Assembly: GCA_023548195.1 (NCBI GenBank)
Contig: JAJHZJ010000311.1
Span: forward strand, 2,805,836-2,869,835
DNA length: 64,000 nucleotides
Source: Bettongia penicillata ogilbyi
Taxonomy: Eukaryota > Chordata > Mammalia > Diprotodontia > Potoroidae
Reading direction: 5' to 3'
The notes under the pieces are model-generated. The model was not told the DNA's origin, made no database searches, and was given only the letters and a program-made list of their open reading frames with translations. Shown piece after piece: positions 31,966 to 42,603 of the stretch. The position numbers and the translations under genes are program-made. Every line of letters starts with the position of its first letter. Within the stretch, counting starts at the first letter, position 1.

Positions 31966-33635
31966 ATTTTCTGGTAGGGTGGGGAAGGTCTTCTGTAGAG
32001 CTGAGCCCCTGGAGGATGAGAAGTCACAGACCCTACATCTTCATAGTTTCAGCCTCCCATTCAATCTCTTCCAGTCAGCAACCAGCAGAACTGAAGTTCA
32101 GGCAGAAACTTGTCCAACCAGATTGCCAAGCACACCAAGGTTATCCGTCACCCCTCTTGACAGATGCTCAGCAAGACAGTATGTGGCTGCCAACACTGTT
32201 AGGTTGGGTGTTGAGTGGGAAGCAGAGTGTTCATTGCCTATCAGGACAACATATGACTGATGAGAAACCCTGCACCTAGGAAGGGTGGGAAAGAAGAAAC
32301 AGAGAAGATGAGAGGGCAGATAGTGCCTTCTCTATGTTGTAGGTACCGTGCCAACAGTGCAGAACATGGGTGTGACCTCTGCCTGGGCCTTAAGTCTCTG
32401 TGATGCCACACCCAGCTCCACCTTGACCAGTCCTAGGGTGTGAGACTCCAAGGCCAATGGAGACCTGCTTGAGTTCCTAGCTCCTGGTTCCTGACATAGC
32501 CATAGGGTGACCAGGCAGGGGCACAAACCAGGTATTGGAATCAGGAGACATTAAGAGAGACCCTCTTGTGTGGAAGACAAGTAAGACACCAAGATGGGTA
32601 AGCCTTCAGATTATGTCTGTATAGCCTCTCAAAAGCTAAATGAAAACTAGCCAATTCTGCCAACTAGTTGGTAGAGCTACATTAGATCTAACTGGCTGTT
32701 CTTATTTTTTCATGAAATGGATGAGTTAGTTTCTTGGCTATTTTGACCATATCAACCAATTGTGTGGAAGTTATATTATCATTGTCTGGGGTGTTCAACA
32801 TTTTATCCAAAGTGTTCAATGAAAGTAGAGCCTTTCCATATATGGTCCCGTTAGAGAAATGGATACCTGATTGGAAACTACCAAGGAAGAACAAATAGTA
32901 TAGACTAGAGATCTGACCTTCCTGAGCTTTGTGTTCTGGTGACTGACACTAAGAGCTTTCTCCTTCACAATCAACCCTACAGCCTTTTTATGGTTTTTCT
33001 TATCATTTAAGAAAGACGGGGAAGAGAAGAGAAGAAGCCTTTGTTAAGTGCCTGTTGTGTGTTAGATATTGTGTTAAAGGCTTTACAGATATTAAGAAGG
33101 AGAAAAAGAGACAAAAAAAAAACCCCAACTTTTGATTAATCTGGGTCTAATAATGTGACCAAGAGATCCCAGACAAGTAAACCCATATATCATCAAAAAA
33201 ACTCATTTTAACCAATAACTTCAACCTTCCTCCCATCCACTCTCTCAAGTTAGACCAACACTGCTAAGGTGCCAAATCTCATGGTTTGAGTTTCCTCACT
33301 CTCCTGCCAGTTTGCAGGGCATTTGGAGAGCCATTGGCACAGTCTCTGCCACCCATTGTGAGATGGCATCAACTCCTACTGGCATTATTGAGAGAGAATT
33401 GGCACTGACTGGCCTGAGTGTGCAGAGGGTGGAGATAGTAGAGGAGTGGGTGGAGATTTCTCTTTGGCTCCTCAAGCCTGTTGCCACAAAACTTGGCATA
33501 TTTGGATGTCTTCTGAAGCCCAGACAGAGAATTAGCAGGGAAGAAGAATTCCTGAGCCATTGCCAAGTTGGTTACTTGGTTCTGCCCACAGAAAGAAACT
33601 GCCTCCTTGGCAGAGAGTTTGGGTCAGCTCAAAGG
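31966..33635. other. Repeat-poor, no gene recognised
   Basis: About 1.6 kb with few recognisable repeats (only a family A-like scrap at 33030-33105: GTTAAGTGCCTGTTGTGTG). The 133-codon + ORF at 33312-33713 is opposed by two minus ORFs and has no splice support. Confidence 0.4.
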
Positions 33636-33639
33636 ATGA

Positions 33640-34120
33640 CTCATCACCCATGGCATCATAGAGTCAGAGTTAGAAAGGACATTAGAATTCATCAGGCTCA
33701 ATGTCCTCTTTAGAGATGAAGAAATGAAGGTCAAGGATAGGATATTCGCTCCACCCTCCTCCCCTTCTGTAGTTCAGCTTTTGCTTGGAGTATCTGTAGG
33801 GGTCAACACATCTGTACTTTTAAGGAGGAGGAGTGGGAAAAGGTTTAATCCAGAGGATGAAACCATTGGAGAGTCAGCCCAGAAGTCTGCTATCATGACA
33901 CTTCTTTTCTCCCTGGCTTGGCTTTGTTAATGTCCCAAGCTATCAAGGATTTGGGTTTGCATTCGGGTTGTTCTGTCTCTATCCTCTGTGGCCTTGGACC
34001 AGTTTGTTCACCTCTCTGAACATCAGTTTCCTCATTAATAAAATAAAGGGGCAGAGTGCATGGCCTGTAATTGGTGCTTAATGAATGTTTGTTGACTAAT
34101 GAATTGACTAAAGCCTCTCT
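33640..34120. repeat. MIR/L2 fragments
   Basis: 33655-33740 is antisense MIR tail (ATCATAGAGTCAGAGTTAGAAAGG). 33975-34050 is sense MIR (GTGGCCTTGGACCAGTTTG, CAGTTTCCTCATTAATAAAAT). 34070-34110 reads as the L2 end (GGTGCTTAATGAATGTTTGTTG). Confidence 0.65.
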
Positions 34121-34204
34121 TCACAATGCACATCCTATAATGGTACACATGTTTTGTTATGGTGGCCAGTGGGTTAAGCTGATTACAGTTGTTCCTCCTT
34201 AGTT

Positions 34205-34400
34205 CTCATAGAGGCCCCATGACATCAGGAGGGTGATGTGAATTTGATTTGAGTGAGGCAGGGCTGTACAAAACATCAGCCTCTCTCCTCCAGAGTCTTT
34301 GGAGTCCAGTGACAAGACAGAGGTCAGGAAGACTGGCGATGGTCCTGGATGCAGTGGGAGGCCTAGGCCTTTTTAAGCCAGGTGTTTTCTGGGTAAAACT
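34205..34400 (-). repeat. Family B repeat, antisense
   Basis: CCCCATGACATCAGGAGGGTG, TTTGATTTGAGTGAGGCAGGGC, CTCTCTCCTCCAGAGTC and GATGCAGTGGGAGGCCTAGG-CTTTTTAAGCC. Confidence 0.65.
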
Positions 34401-34955
34401 GACTGGTGAGGCTAGGATGACAGAGGGAAGCCTAGGTAAAAATCAACTTGTTCCAAAGGATATAAGGTCTGTTAACTTATATGGTGGCTTAAGAGAAGGT
34501 CTGAGGACTACTTTCCCATTGTCTCTGCAAGCCTAATAGGGAATACATGAATCATCTGGGAAGGATTGGTCACACAAAAGGAACAGAAAAAGCAATAGAA
34601 AAACAAGAAAAATTAGGAAAGATGATAACATTATAGTTGCTGAGAGATAAAGTTAGAAGCTGGACTCCAAAGAAAGGATGGGGATGGAGAGCTCTCTCAG
34701 CCTGAACATGGTCCGCACAGGGCCCCAGAGGGATGGATTGATCATGACTATATCCAAAAATGGAGTATGCTAATGTACTGTTCAGTCTTCCTTGATCTGG
34801 AGGAGAAAAGAAGTGGAGTTAATTAAAGAATGTGCCTGGAGTGGGCCATGGAATGCTTTGCCTTAAGTAGAATCATAGAGAGGGAAAGAGTTCTCCAAGA
34901 TGATCAGTTTCTGGGATCAGGAGAATTAGACGTTGAAGGGGACCTCAGAAGACAT
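34400..34955. other. No gene seen
   Basis: Unique-looking sequence. 34865-34960 may hold a CR1/MIR tail (AGAATCATAGAGAGGG). Confidence 0.35.
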
Positions 34956-34959
34956 CTGG

Positions 34960-35140
34960 TCATAGGATCCTAGCTAGCATCATTAGACAGAGCTAGAGGA
35001 GATCTTCAGAATCACTTAGACCAATCCCTTCAATTTACAGATGAGAAAATCAAGACTGAAAGAATCCAGTTGATTTGTCCAGATGTAGCAAGTAGCACAG
35101 CTCTGATGTATCAGGTTCTCTGACTTTAAATCAAATATTC
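34960..35140 (-). repeat. MIR-type SINE with CR1-like leader
   Basis: TCATTAGACAGAGCTAGAGG, CAATTTACAGATGAGAAAATCAAGAC and GTTGATTTGTCCAGATGTAGC. Confidence 0.65.
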
Positions 35141-35389
35141 TTTTAAATATACTTTTTTGCCCATGAGGGAATGCTTACATGCGAATAAGAAAGTTTTAGA
35201 AATGCACCTTCCTAACATATTTCCACAGATTAAAGCCTCCAGTATTCATGTACCAACTCCAAAGATAGTCCCCAGGAAATCATGCATCTATCTGGGCAAA
35301 GGGGAAAGAGACCACCCAAGCACGAGATAAAAGATGAAAGATTCTGTTTCTTTTCCTTACTCTGCTCCTAGTTCTGAGACAGACCAGCC

Positions 35390-35720
35390 AGTGCATTTTA
35401 TTTTTGACAAACCTATCTGCATTATAAATTATATTGGGGATGGAATTGTTACATTAAATCAAAGTTAATTTTCGGCTGCTGTTTGGGTGCCATAAATAAT
35501 CAACTCCAGGGCAAGGTTATGGACTGAAGTTGCCCAAATTATGCTAATGAGCATGATTAAACTTTTGAATTATAAGTTTCCACAAGAATAACAACCAGTA
35601 AGAATTTCCATCTCCCCTCCCCCACCTTGCCTTCCTCTTTGCAGCTTAGTGCTATAGCTACTATCAAATATAAATAACAATATCAGTTTTAAAAAGGCAA
35701 GTTAAACCCTTTGGGGCATA
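35390..35720. promoter_or_regulatory. AT-rich repeat-free block, candidate conserved enhancer
   Basis: Includes GCATTATAAATTATATTGGGG, CATTAAATCAAAGTTAATTTTC, GCCATAAATAATCAAC and ATGCTAATGAGCAT (35541-35554), an octamer-like POU site forming an ATGCT/AGCAT inverted repeat. A run of such sites with no repeat insertions over about 330 bp is what conserved developmental enhancers often look like. Confidence 0.35.
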
Positions 35721-36099
35721 TTCTATTCTCTTTCTCAGCTCCTGCTGATATTGAGGAAGGCTTAGACAACGTGTCTCAGGCAACAAGAGATTGATGGGAG
35801 ATTGGTATGTGAAACCAGGTTAGGATGGGAGATACACAAATGTACTCTCCTCAAAACTCACCTGGTGAGGGGATTTTCAAGTTCTAACAGAGACATTAAT
35901 TAATTCTGGCTTGGTGTGCTTGGTGATGGACACCAGAAACCCTGATGGGCTTTTGAAGGGGAGTCCCCTCCCCATTGAAGGCAGGAATTTACCGGAGGGT
36001 ATGGAGGTATCCCTTCTTGGTCCTGCTGACTCCAGTGCCTTTCTGTCTGTTCCTTTCCTTTCCTGGGTTTTGATTTATTATTTCAGAATCAGTTGAGTC

Positions 36100-36480
36100 T
36101 TCAGAGAACGTAGGATTTAGGGCTGGAAGGGACCCTAGAGATCTTTTAGTTCAATCTCCCCTATAGATGAGGAGGCAATCCAGAGAGACACTTGGAGCTT
36201 GCCCAAGTTCACATAGACAGGAAGAAGTAGAGCTGAGGGCTGAACCCAGGCCCTCTGACTCTAAATCCTGTACTCTTTCTGCTACGTGATGCTCCCATTT
36301 TACAACTGAGGAAACTACAGGACAGAGAAGGTCTGTGGGAGTGAGGCGATACAATGGAGACCCGAGTTCAAATATTGCCTTACACTTAGTCATATGATCC
36401 TGTGCTTTAGCTTGTTCATCTGTAAGCTGAGGGAGCTGGACTTGGTGGCTTTTAAGATCCAACTTTAAATCCATAATTCT
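36100..36480. repeat. Antisense MIR then sense MIR
   Basis: 36110-36290: TTTAGGGCTGGAAGGGACCC, GCTTGCCCAAGTTCACATAG, CTGAACCCAGGCCCTC. 36335-36480: CGAGTTCAAATATTGCC, CATCTGTAAGCTGAGGG, ATCCATAATTC. Confidence 0.75.
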
Positions 36481-36489
36481 ATATGGTAT

Positions 36490-37475
36490 GACTCTTCAAG
36501 GTCACACCAGTAACTAGTGACAAGTAGACCCCTAATCTTCCAACTGGTTTAGTATCTTTTACACCTCACCAGCCCTCTGCCATATTCTATGGACCATGGG
36601 GAAGCTTAATAAGGTGGTTCCCACTTTCTCAGTCTGGAAGGAAGGGGCCAAGAAACAGTCATTTTTCAACCTTTCCAGCAGCCTGGTTTGGACACCTTTT
36701 ATCATTGCCTGCTCCTGAGAGAGGTTCATCTCAGGATGACTTTCGCAGGCTGGAGCTGGTACCATAGAGATAGCAGGTCAGTTCTGAGGTTAGGATGCGG
36801 TTGGAGTGGTCATTGTTTATCAGGGTTTCAATTTCATTGCCATGACAACCCACACAAGTCTTTGTCTAAGCCTCTGCCTGTGTGCCGAGGTATCTAAGAA
36901 ACACTTTCCTGCCCTGGGTCCCCTCTTCTCTCTCAGCCTGATGGGGTGAGAGCAGATCATTCGCCAATTTCAGCTGTTCCTTTCTTTCCTGCTAGTGTTG
37001 AGGGTGTCCTTATTTTCTCCACCACTTACCTAGAAATTGTTTTCGAAAAGTGTCTCATTTTCACTGAATATGGTCCGGGATGATAGGAAACACTGTCTGA
37101 ATTTGTTCATTTGTCCTGGCTCCGCTGCTTAGGAGGCCTCCTTCCTACTGTGACCATTGATTTTTGGGAACTATCCTAGTAAAGTGGAAAGAGTCATCAG
37201 CTTAGGAGGCAGGCAACCTGGAAAATGGAATGGAGGAGAAAAGGAGGAAGTTTGGGGGTAGAACACCCTGCTGCTTTCTACCTGAGAACACTCAGACAGA
37301 TCACTTCCTTTCATGTGTCTCAGTTTTCCTGTCCGGAAAAACAAAGGGTTCATTTTTTTTTAAAGCATTTGATCTTGAAGGGCAAGGTATCAGAGATCCT
37401 CTTCAGGGTCAAATCTGGACTCTGTCACTAATTCAATGGATGACCATGAAGAATCCTGGTAGAAGAAGAGAGCAG
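36490..37475. other. Repeat-poor, no gene recognised
   Basis: Holds an RFX-type site (36836-36849) reported separately. Short ORFs on both strands have no splice support. 37190-37345 may be a degraded MIR. Confidence 0.35.
36836..36849. promoter_or_regulatory. RFX X-box-like site
   Basis: ATTGCCATGACAAC matches the palindromic X-box GTTRCCATGGYAAC at 12 of 14 positions, inside a repeat-poor stretch (36700-36900). Confidence 0.3.
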
Positions 37476-37484
37476 AACTTAGAG

Positions 37485-37660
37485 TCCTGAGACCTGCCAA
37501 TCTTGCTTAGCCACTTAAAACCTGTGTGAGGTTAGTCAAGTCACTTAGCCTATCTAGGCCTCAGTTTCCTCATCTGAAAAATGGTGGTATTGTCATGGAT
37601 TAGAACTAGATGACATCTGAGTTTCCTTCCAGCTCTAGATTTATGATATCATGATATCAC
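37485..37660 (+). repeat. MIR SINE
   Basis: GTGTGAGGTTAGTCAAGTCACTTAGCC, CCTCAGTTTCCTCATCTG and TTCCTTCCAGCTCTAGATTTATG. Confidence 0.8.
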
Positions 37661-37850
37661 TTGGCTTCCCAGTTTGATTATCTGTAAAATAGGTATCAAA
37701 GCACTTGAACTACCTACCTCACAAAGTTGTAAGGAAAGTGCTTCATAAATTCTAAAGCACTTTATAAATCTCTTATCATTATTACAGTTTATTCTGAGGA
37801 TTAACCTTCCTATGTAAGTATAGATTACACCTGAAAAATTTTCCACTCCA
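37660..37850 (+). repeat. MIR-like 3' fragment
   Basis: TTATCTGTAAAATAGGTATC, CTACCTCACAAAGTTGTAAGG and TCTAAAGCACTTTATAAATC. Confidence 0.65.
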
Positions 37851-38003
37851 ACATAATTTGTTAATCAAGGCACCATGCCAAGACAGTCCCTGCTCCAAGG
37901 ATAGGGTCCAATCTCCAATGCCAGCCTAGTTTGATTTGTTTTGGAGGCTAGCAGTCCATCCCCCCTAATCCCAGCCAGAAGAGGGGAGGTGATTCCCCAT
38001 GGC

Positions 38004-38172
38004 TATCTCATTTCTATCTCTTTCTTGTTATTCTTTGTATGTTAATGTCTTTATCTCTAACACTATCTTCATCTCTGTCACTGTCTCTATCTGTACGAAC
38101 ACTATAGAGAGAGAGTCTTGAGCTTTAGGGGCTATATAGTAACATCTCTACACTACTACTACCATCATCAAA
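38004..38172. repeat. Local direct duplication, copy 1
   Basis: 169 bp from TATCTCATTTCTATC to ACCATCATCAAA, present again at 39358-39522 in the same orientation. By eye the copies differ at five bases and by one 4-bp indel (TATG present here near 38040), about 97% identity. Confidence 0.93.
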
Positions 38173-39065
38173 AGGTAGCTGAGAAAGGATTTGAACCTAC
38201 GCTCTTTACCTTCGACTCCAGGGTGTACAAACAGTTGGGAGTTTCCATTTTGCTCAGTTGTCCTGTGAATGAAGGCCTCATGTTTGAGTGGGGCTGGTGA
38301 GACATTGGCTCTGCATCTCTTTGGAGCCTTCAGAAAGTTACCTTGGAAGAAGGCACAAGCACCCATTGAATTTCCCTTTCAGGTCTTTGGGCACATTATG
38401 ATTATGGGAGCTTGTTTTCCTTAGATTTAGGTAACATTCTGGAAAACTAACTTGTTTCCCATTTGATAAAGTGATTACACAGCGGGTTGACACAGGACTG
38501 CTTTCCTTCAAGCCACTGGTAAGAGTTCTACTTCATGCCCAGGGACACTAAGGAAGGAACTTCACTCCAAATGATCTCCCCCCTTGGGTTGTCTACAAGC
38601 AGGGTTATTGGTTCAGGCATTTTGAATGAGATGACTAGTGGAATCTGACAACTAATGGAACCGATTTTGAAAAAGATAATGTTGGACTAGAAAATGTAAC
38701 AGCTCTAGAAATTCAAGTTATTTCCAGAGGCTGGGAGGTGATGGGGAACTTAGCCTCCTGACTTAGGAAGGCTGAGATGGTTAGTCACTATCTTCGCTAA
38801 GGACCATATGAGAGGAAACGGGTGGGCACTAAAGCAGAAGGTGCTGAAGTAAGACCCCCCCCCCAAAAAAAGTCTCCTTTCAGGGTTTTTACATATTAAT
38901 ATAAATGACCAATGAAAACTATAAAGTTATAGAATTACCATGTAGAATATTCATACATAACAAATATTTATGTAGATATAAATACAAATAATTCTGGGGT
39001 AGGCAGGTGGTTGATGCTCAAATTTGTTGTCTTTAATATACTTATGTATTGCCCCTTCACTTTAT
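38173..39065. other. No gene seen
   Basis: Unique DNA with a C10-A7 run near 38855-38871. No exon or repeat family recognised. It separates the two duplicate copies together with the SINE. Confidence 0.4.
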
Positions 39066-39068
39066 AGG

Positions 39069-39325
39069 AGGGTAGCTAAGTGGGGCACTGGATAGAGCAC
39101 TGGGCCTAGAGTCAGGAAAACTCATCTTCTTGAGTTCAGATCCAACCTCAGACACTTACTAGCTGTGTGACCCCGGGCAAGTCATTTAACCCTGTTTGCC
39201 TCAGTTTCCTCATCTATAAAATGAGTTGTAGAAGAAAATAGCAAACTACGTCAGTATCTTTGCCAAGAAAACCCCAGCTGGGGTCACAAAGAGGTGGACT
39301 TGACTGAAAACCACTAATCAACAAC
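39069..39325 (+). repeat. tRNA-derived SINE, full length
   Basis: GGGTAGCTAAGTGGGGCACTGG at the head, TGAGTTCAGATCCAACC box, TGTGTGACCCCGGGCAAGTC core, and end TGACTGAAAACCACTAATCAACAAC. It ends about 30 bp before duplicate copy 2. Confidence 0.92.
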
Positions 39326-39357
39326 ATACATAATTTTAAATTTCACATAATGTCCTT

Positions 39358-39522
39358 TATCTCATTTCTATCTCTTTCTTGTTATTCTTTGTTAACGTCT
39401 TTATCTCTAACACTATCTTCATCTCTGTCACTGTCTCTATCTGTATGAACACTATAGAGAGAGAGTCTTGAGCTTTTGGGGCTATTTAGTAACATCTCTA
39501 CACTACCACTACCATCATCAAA
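39358..39522. repeat. Local direct duplication, copy 2
   Basis: 165-bp partner of 38004-38172. The flanking sequences on both sides are unrelated between copies, so the duplicated unit is sharply bounded. It is not one of the mobile families I recognise here. Confidence 0.93.
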
Positions 39523-39589
39523 TGAATATGAAACTTTCCCTAGTACCCCTAGGCTGAAAGTGTTCTTCCCCTTTTTTGGATTTTTATAA

Positions 39590-39975
39590 CACTTTGTCTG
39601 CTTTGCTCATATTAAAATATGCCTTTAATTATACTTATTTGTACATATCTCTTCCTCTTGTTAGATCATAAGTTCCTTGAGAACAATAACTACCTCCCCT
39701 GTGTCTCACACAGAACCTTGAGTGTGTCTTGCCACGCTCAAAGAATTTGTCAGCTAGCTGCCAACCTATTGGAGAAGAAACTCTCCATATTTGGTGAGAT
39801 TGATGCTCAGCCATCTGATATTGGGACTAAGTCTTCAGACTAGTAGGACCTGTGAGAGCTCACCCTGCCAGTATAACCATAAAAACCCAAGGTCACCTCC
39901 ATAATGTGATAGAGACAAGACTTTGAAGAACTGACCTTGAACAGAGTAAGCACTTAACAAGTGTTTGTTTAATTT
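39590..39975 (+). repeat. L2 LINE 3' end split by an unknown insertion
   Basis: L2 is read as TTAGATCATAAGTTCCTTGAGAAC up to CACAGAACCTTGA, and resumes as CAGAGTAAGCACTTAACAAG-TGTTTGTTTAATTTAATT. Confidence 0.75.
39722..39933. mobile_element. Unrecognised 212-bp insertion with 7-bp direct repeats
   Basis: It interrupts the L2 tail. ACCTTGA occurs immediately left (39715-39721) and right (39934-39940), as a target duplication. The insert starts GTGTGTCTTGCCACGC and ends GACTTTGAAGAACTG. I see no poly-A tail, and no family is recognised. Confidence 0.45.
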
Positions 39976-39979
39976 AATT

Positions 39980-41040
39980 AAACATTAATTGTGCTGCACT
40001 TGTAGAGGAACTAAGTGGGGCCTTGGACAAACTGCAGCATTTCTGTAGAATTTATATTAAATTGGTCATTTTATCTGCACTTTGGGGATGTGACAATACT
40101 AAGCACCCCAATAGGGGAACATTCATTTCTGCTTTCTTTGGAATGAATTGGGGATACATTTATGCAATCGTCAGGATTGTGCATCTTCCTCCCCAAGAAT
40201 AAGGGTCTGTGAATTACAGGCTGTGGAGAGAGCTGAGCTGTTGGTATGAAAGATAGGAAGCCGATTTAGGAAAAGATCTAAATTGCATTGAAAAAGATTC
40301 CCCCTTCTTTTCTGAACAGTCAAATACCCCCAGTCTGATGGAATAGTCTTGTTATTAAAAATGCATTTTTAAACCTGAAATCGAAAGCAAATCCCTTCAA
40401 ATAAGATTTCAGCCTTGTCTTAAATCCTGGGGTTTATTTGGAAGTTTCATCTTCCAAAGGCTCTTCACAGAGATGTTCTGAAAAGACCCCAACCCATAAT
40501 TTACTGGGCCATGGGCAGGGATGACATGAGAGACTGGAAAGGCATGTAGAGGCGTGCCTACCTAGAACTTGAACCTCCCTTCTGGTTGCAAATGTAATAC
40601 TCTTTCTGCTACAGTGTGATGATAGAACATTCCATAACCCCTGTCCCTTTGTGTTTTTTTCATGGTTACTCAGATAAGAATGACATTTGTCTGCCATTTT
40701 CATCCTTATCTGAAGGGACTCATCTCTCTATGGATTAAGCCTCAGCACAAACCACAAGCCCTTGAGGTCAGTAATTCTTTCTTGTTTCCCCTCATTTCTG
40801 GCTGTGGATTAGCACTGAGTAATAACAAGTGTCATTTTAGGGTTTACAAGGAACTTTCTTCACAACCTCTGCTAGGAGGTAGGTATTCCCATTTGAGATG
40901 TTAAAAATTAGCTCCTCCACTAGCTGGGATTCAAACTCAAGTCTCTCCTGACTCCCAAATTTTATGAGCTTTCCCTTGCAACATGCTGCTTCTCCTATAA
41001 CATCCCTGATACCTGTCTCTCTCCTTCTAGCTACCCAGTC
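39980..41040. other. No gene seen
   Basis: Unique-looking DNA, AT-rich at left. 40830-40910 may be a MIR trace (TTTTAGGGTTTACAAGGAAC). No exon. Confidence 0.35.
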
Positions 41041-41960
41041 CCCTCCCTCCTCTCATAGTACCCTTTTCTTTTTCTAATTTCCTTTTAAAAAAAATATGGA
41101 ATAAAACAAGTATTTCCGTACCATAGTACTCTAAAAAAGATGACTGCACATGAAACCACAAATCCACTATGTACAACTTGGTATTCCTTTTAAATTTACA
41201 ACAAAGTTACATGTAAATTTCCTTTCCCCTCTTTCTCCCTCCCCTCCCCCACCCCACAGATGGCTACCATTAGACACAAATAGGCGTGTGTGTCTGTATA
41301 TATGTGTGTGTGTCTGTATATGTGTGTGTGTGTGTGTGTGTAAATTATTCTATAATACTTCTCTTTATCAATTCTTTCTCTGAATGCAGATAGCATCTTT
41401 TTTCATATGCCTTTTTAGTTAATTTGGGCGTTTATTTTTCTTTCTTTAAAAATTTTTTTTTTTTACATATTTTGTTATGAAATTAGTCATCAACCAGCAG
41501 GAAGAGTTTAGCATACAAAGAAGAACAAGGAGAACAGTATTCAAAACCATAAATTTCTGCTATATACAATTTTTTGTTGCTTAAAGGAGTGCATATTCAT
41601 TTTTCAACATGGGAGTAACCATTTTGCTTTGTTTGTGGGTATCCTCTCCTCTGAACCTCTTTCTTTTGTGTACTTTTTGTTTTATTTATGCTCTTTTCCC
41701 CCCCTTTTCCTTTTGACATTTCTAGCACCAACTATTAATTCTTCCAGCCTTCCTCCCCCAGAAGTCCTCCCTTGTAGACATAGATAAGCAAAACAATTTA
41801 CCACCTTGGTCATGTCTGGTAATGTATATCTCACTTTGTAACTCTAGCCCATTATCTTTCTTCCAAAAAGTTCCCAACACCTCTTTATCTCCCTCAGAAT
41901 TAGGACCCTTCCTCAATTCTTTCTTCTTAACGGAAGGATGAGAGATGATGGAAAGACAGG
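41040..41960 (-). repeat. LINE-derived antisense sequence (L1-like)
   Basis: AGATGACTGCACATGAAACCAC, TCCACTATGTACAACTTGGTATTCC, CCACAGATGGCTACCATTAGAC, CTGAATGCAGATAGCATCTTTTTTC and TTAGTTAATTTGGGCG recall a marsupial L1-associated antisense segment. The right part (41450-41960) is less certain. Confidence 0.45.
41285..41341. repeat. Compound (TG)n microsatellite
   Basis: GTGTGTGTCTGTATA is repeated and then extended as pure TG. It lies in the LINE-like segment. Confidence 0.95.
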
Positions 41961-42424
41961 AATGGAAAACAAAAATATCTCCAACATTTATTTCACTTGA
42001 TACAGTACCAGGAGCCTTCCTGTGCTAATGTTCAATGAAACTTTCCTACGCTCATGTCTTTGAAACTAGAATAAAACGGGGTTAGGGCAAATAAGAGGAG
42101 GGTCAGTGCACACAGCAGGTAATAAATTTATGAAACTTATTACCTCAGGAGGTGGTATTGGCAGCAAACATAAGTGGATTCCAAGAGTGTTAGACCAGTT
42201 GGGGAATGACAGAGCTGTACGTGATGTGGCTACACAGAAAATGGGAGAGTAACTTAACCTTTAAGGTGATGTCATGACCAACAACTGCAGCTTCCTGCAG
42301 GATGATCCCTAGGGTTTCTGCTAGCAACAAGATATGTGACTGGCTGGACTGTGGTCTAATGTACAGTTCCTATGTACTCTTTGTCACCTTAGCATATGAA
42401 TACATAGAAACACAAACTTTTCTT
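41961..42424. other. No gene seen
   Basis: A CR1-like trace at 42105-42340 (TGAAACTTATTACCTCAGGAGG, CCAAGAGTGTTAGACCAG, TAGGGTTTCTGCTAGC) is possible. No exon. Confidence 0.35.
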
Positions 42425-42603
42425 CTATCCATAGATCTAATAAGCATTTTCCCCATGCTTCCCTAATTTGTTTATTATGTGATGTCTTATAGCTAAATCT
42501 TGTATCCATTTAGAGCTTTTCTTGGTATGACACGTGAGGTCTAAATCTAATTTCTTCCATACTGCTGTCCAATTTTTCCAATAGTTTTGGTCAAGAAGCA
42601 AGT
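42425..42603 (-). repeat. L1 ORF2 fragment, inverted part
   Basis: Reverse strand of L1 ORF2: CTTGTATCCATTTAGAGC, TTGGTATGACACGTGAGG and CCATACTGCTGTCCAATTTTTCC. It faces the sense L1 that starts at about 42604, giving the head-to-head layout of a 5'-inverted (twin-primed) insertion. Confidence 0.65.
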
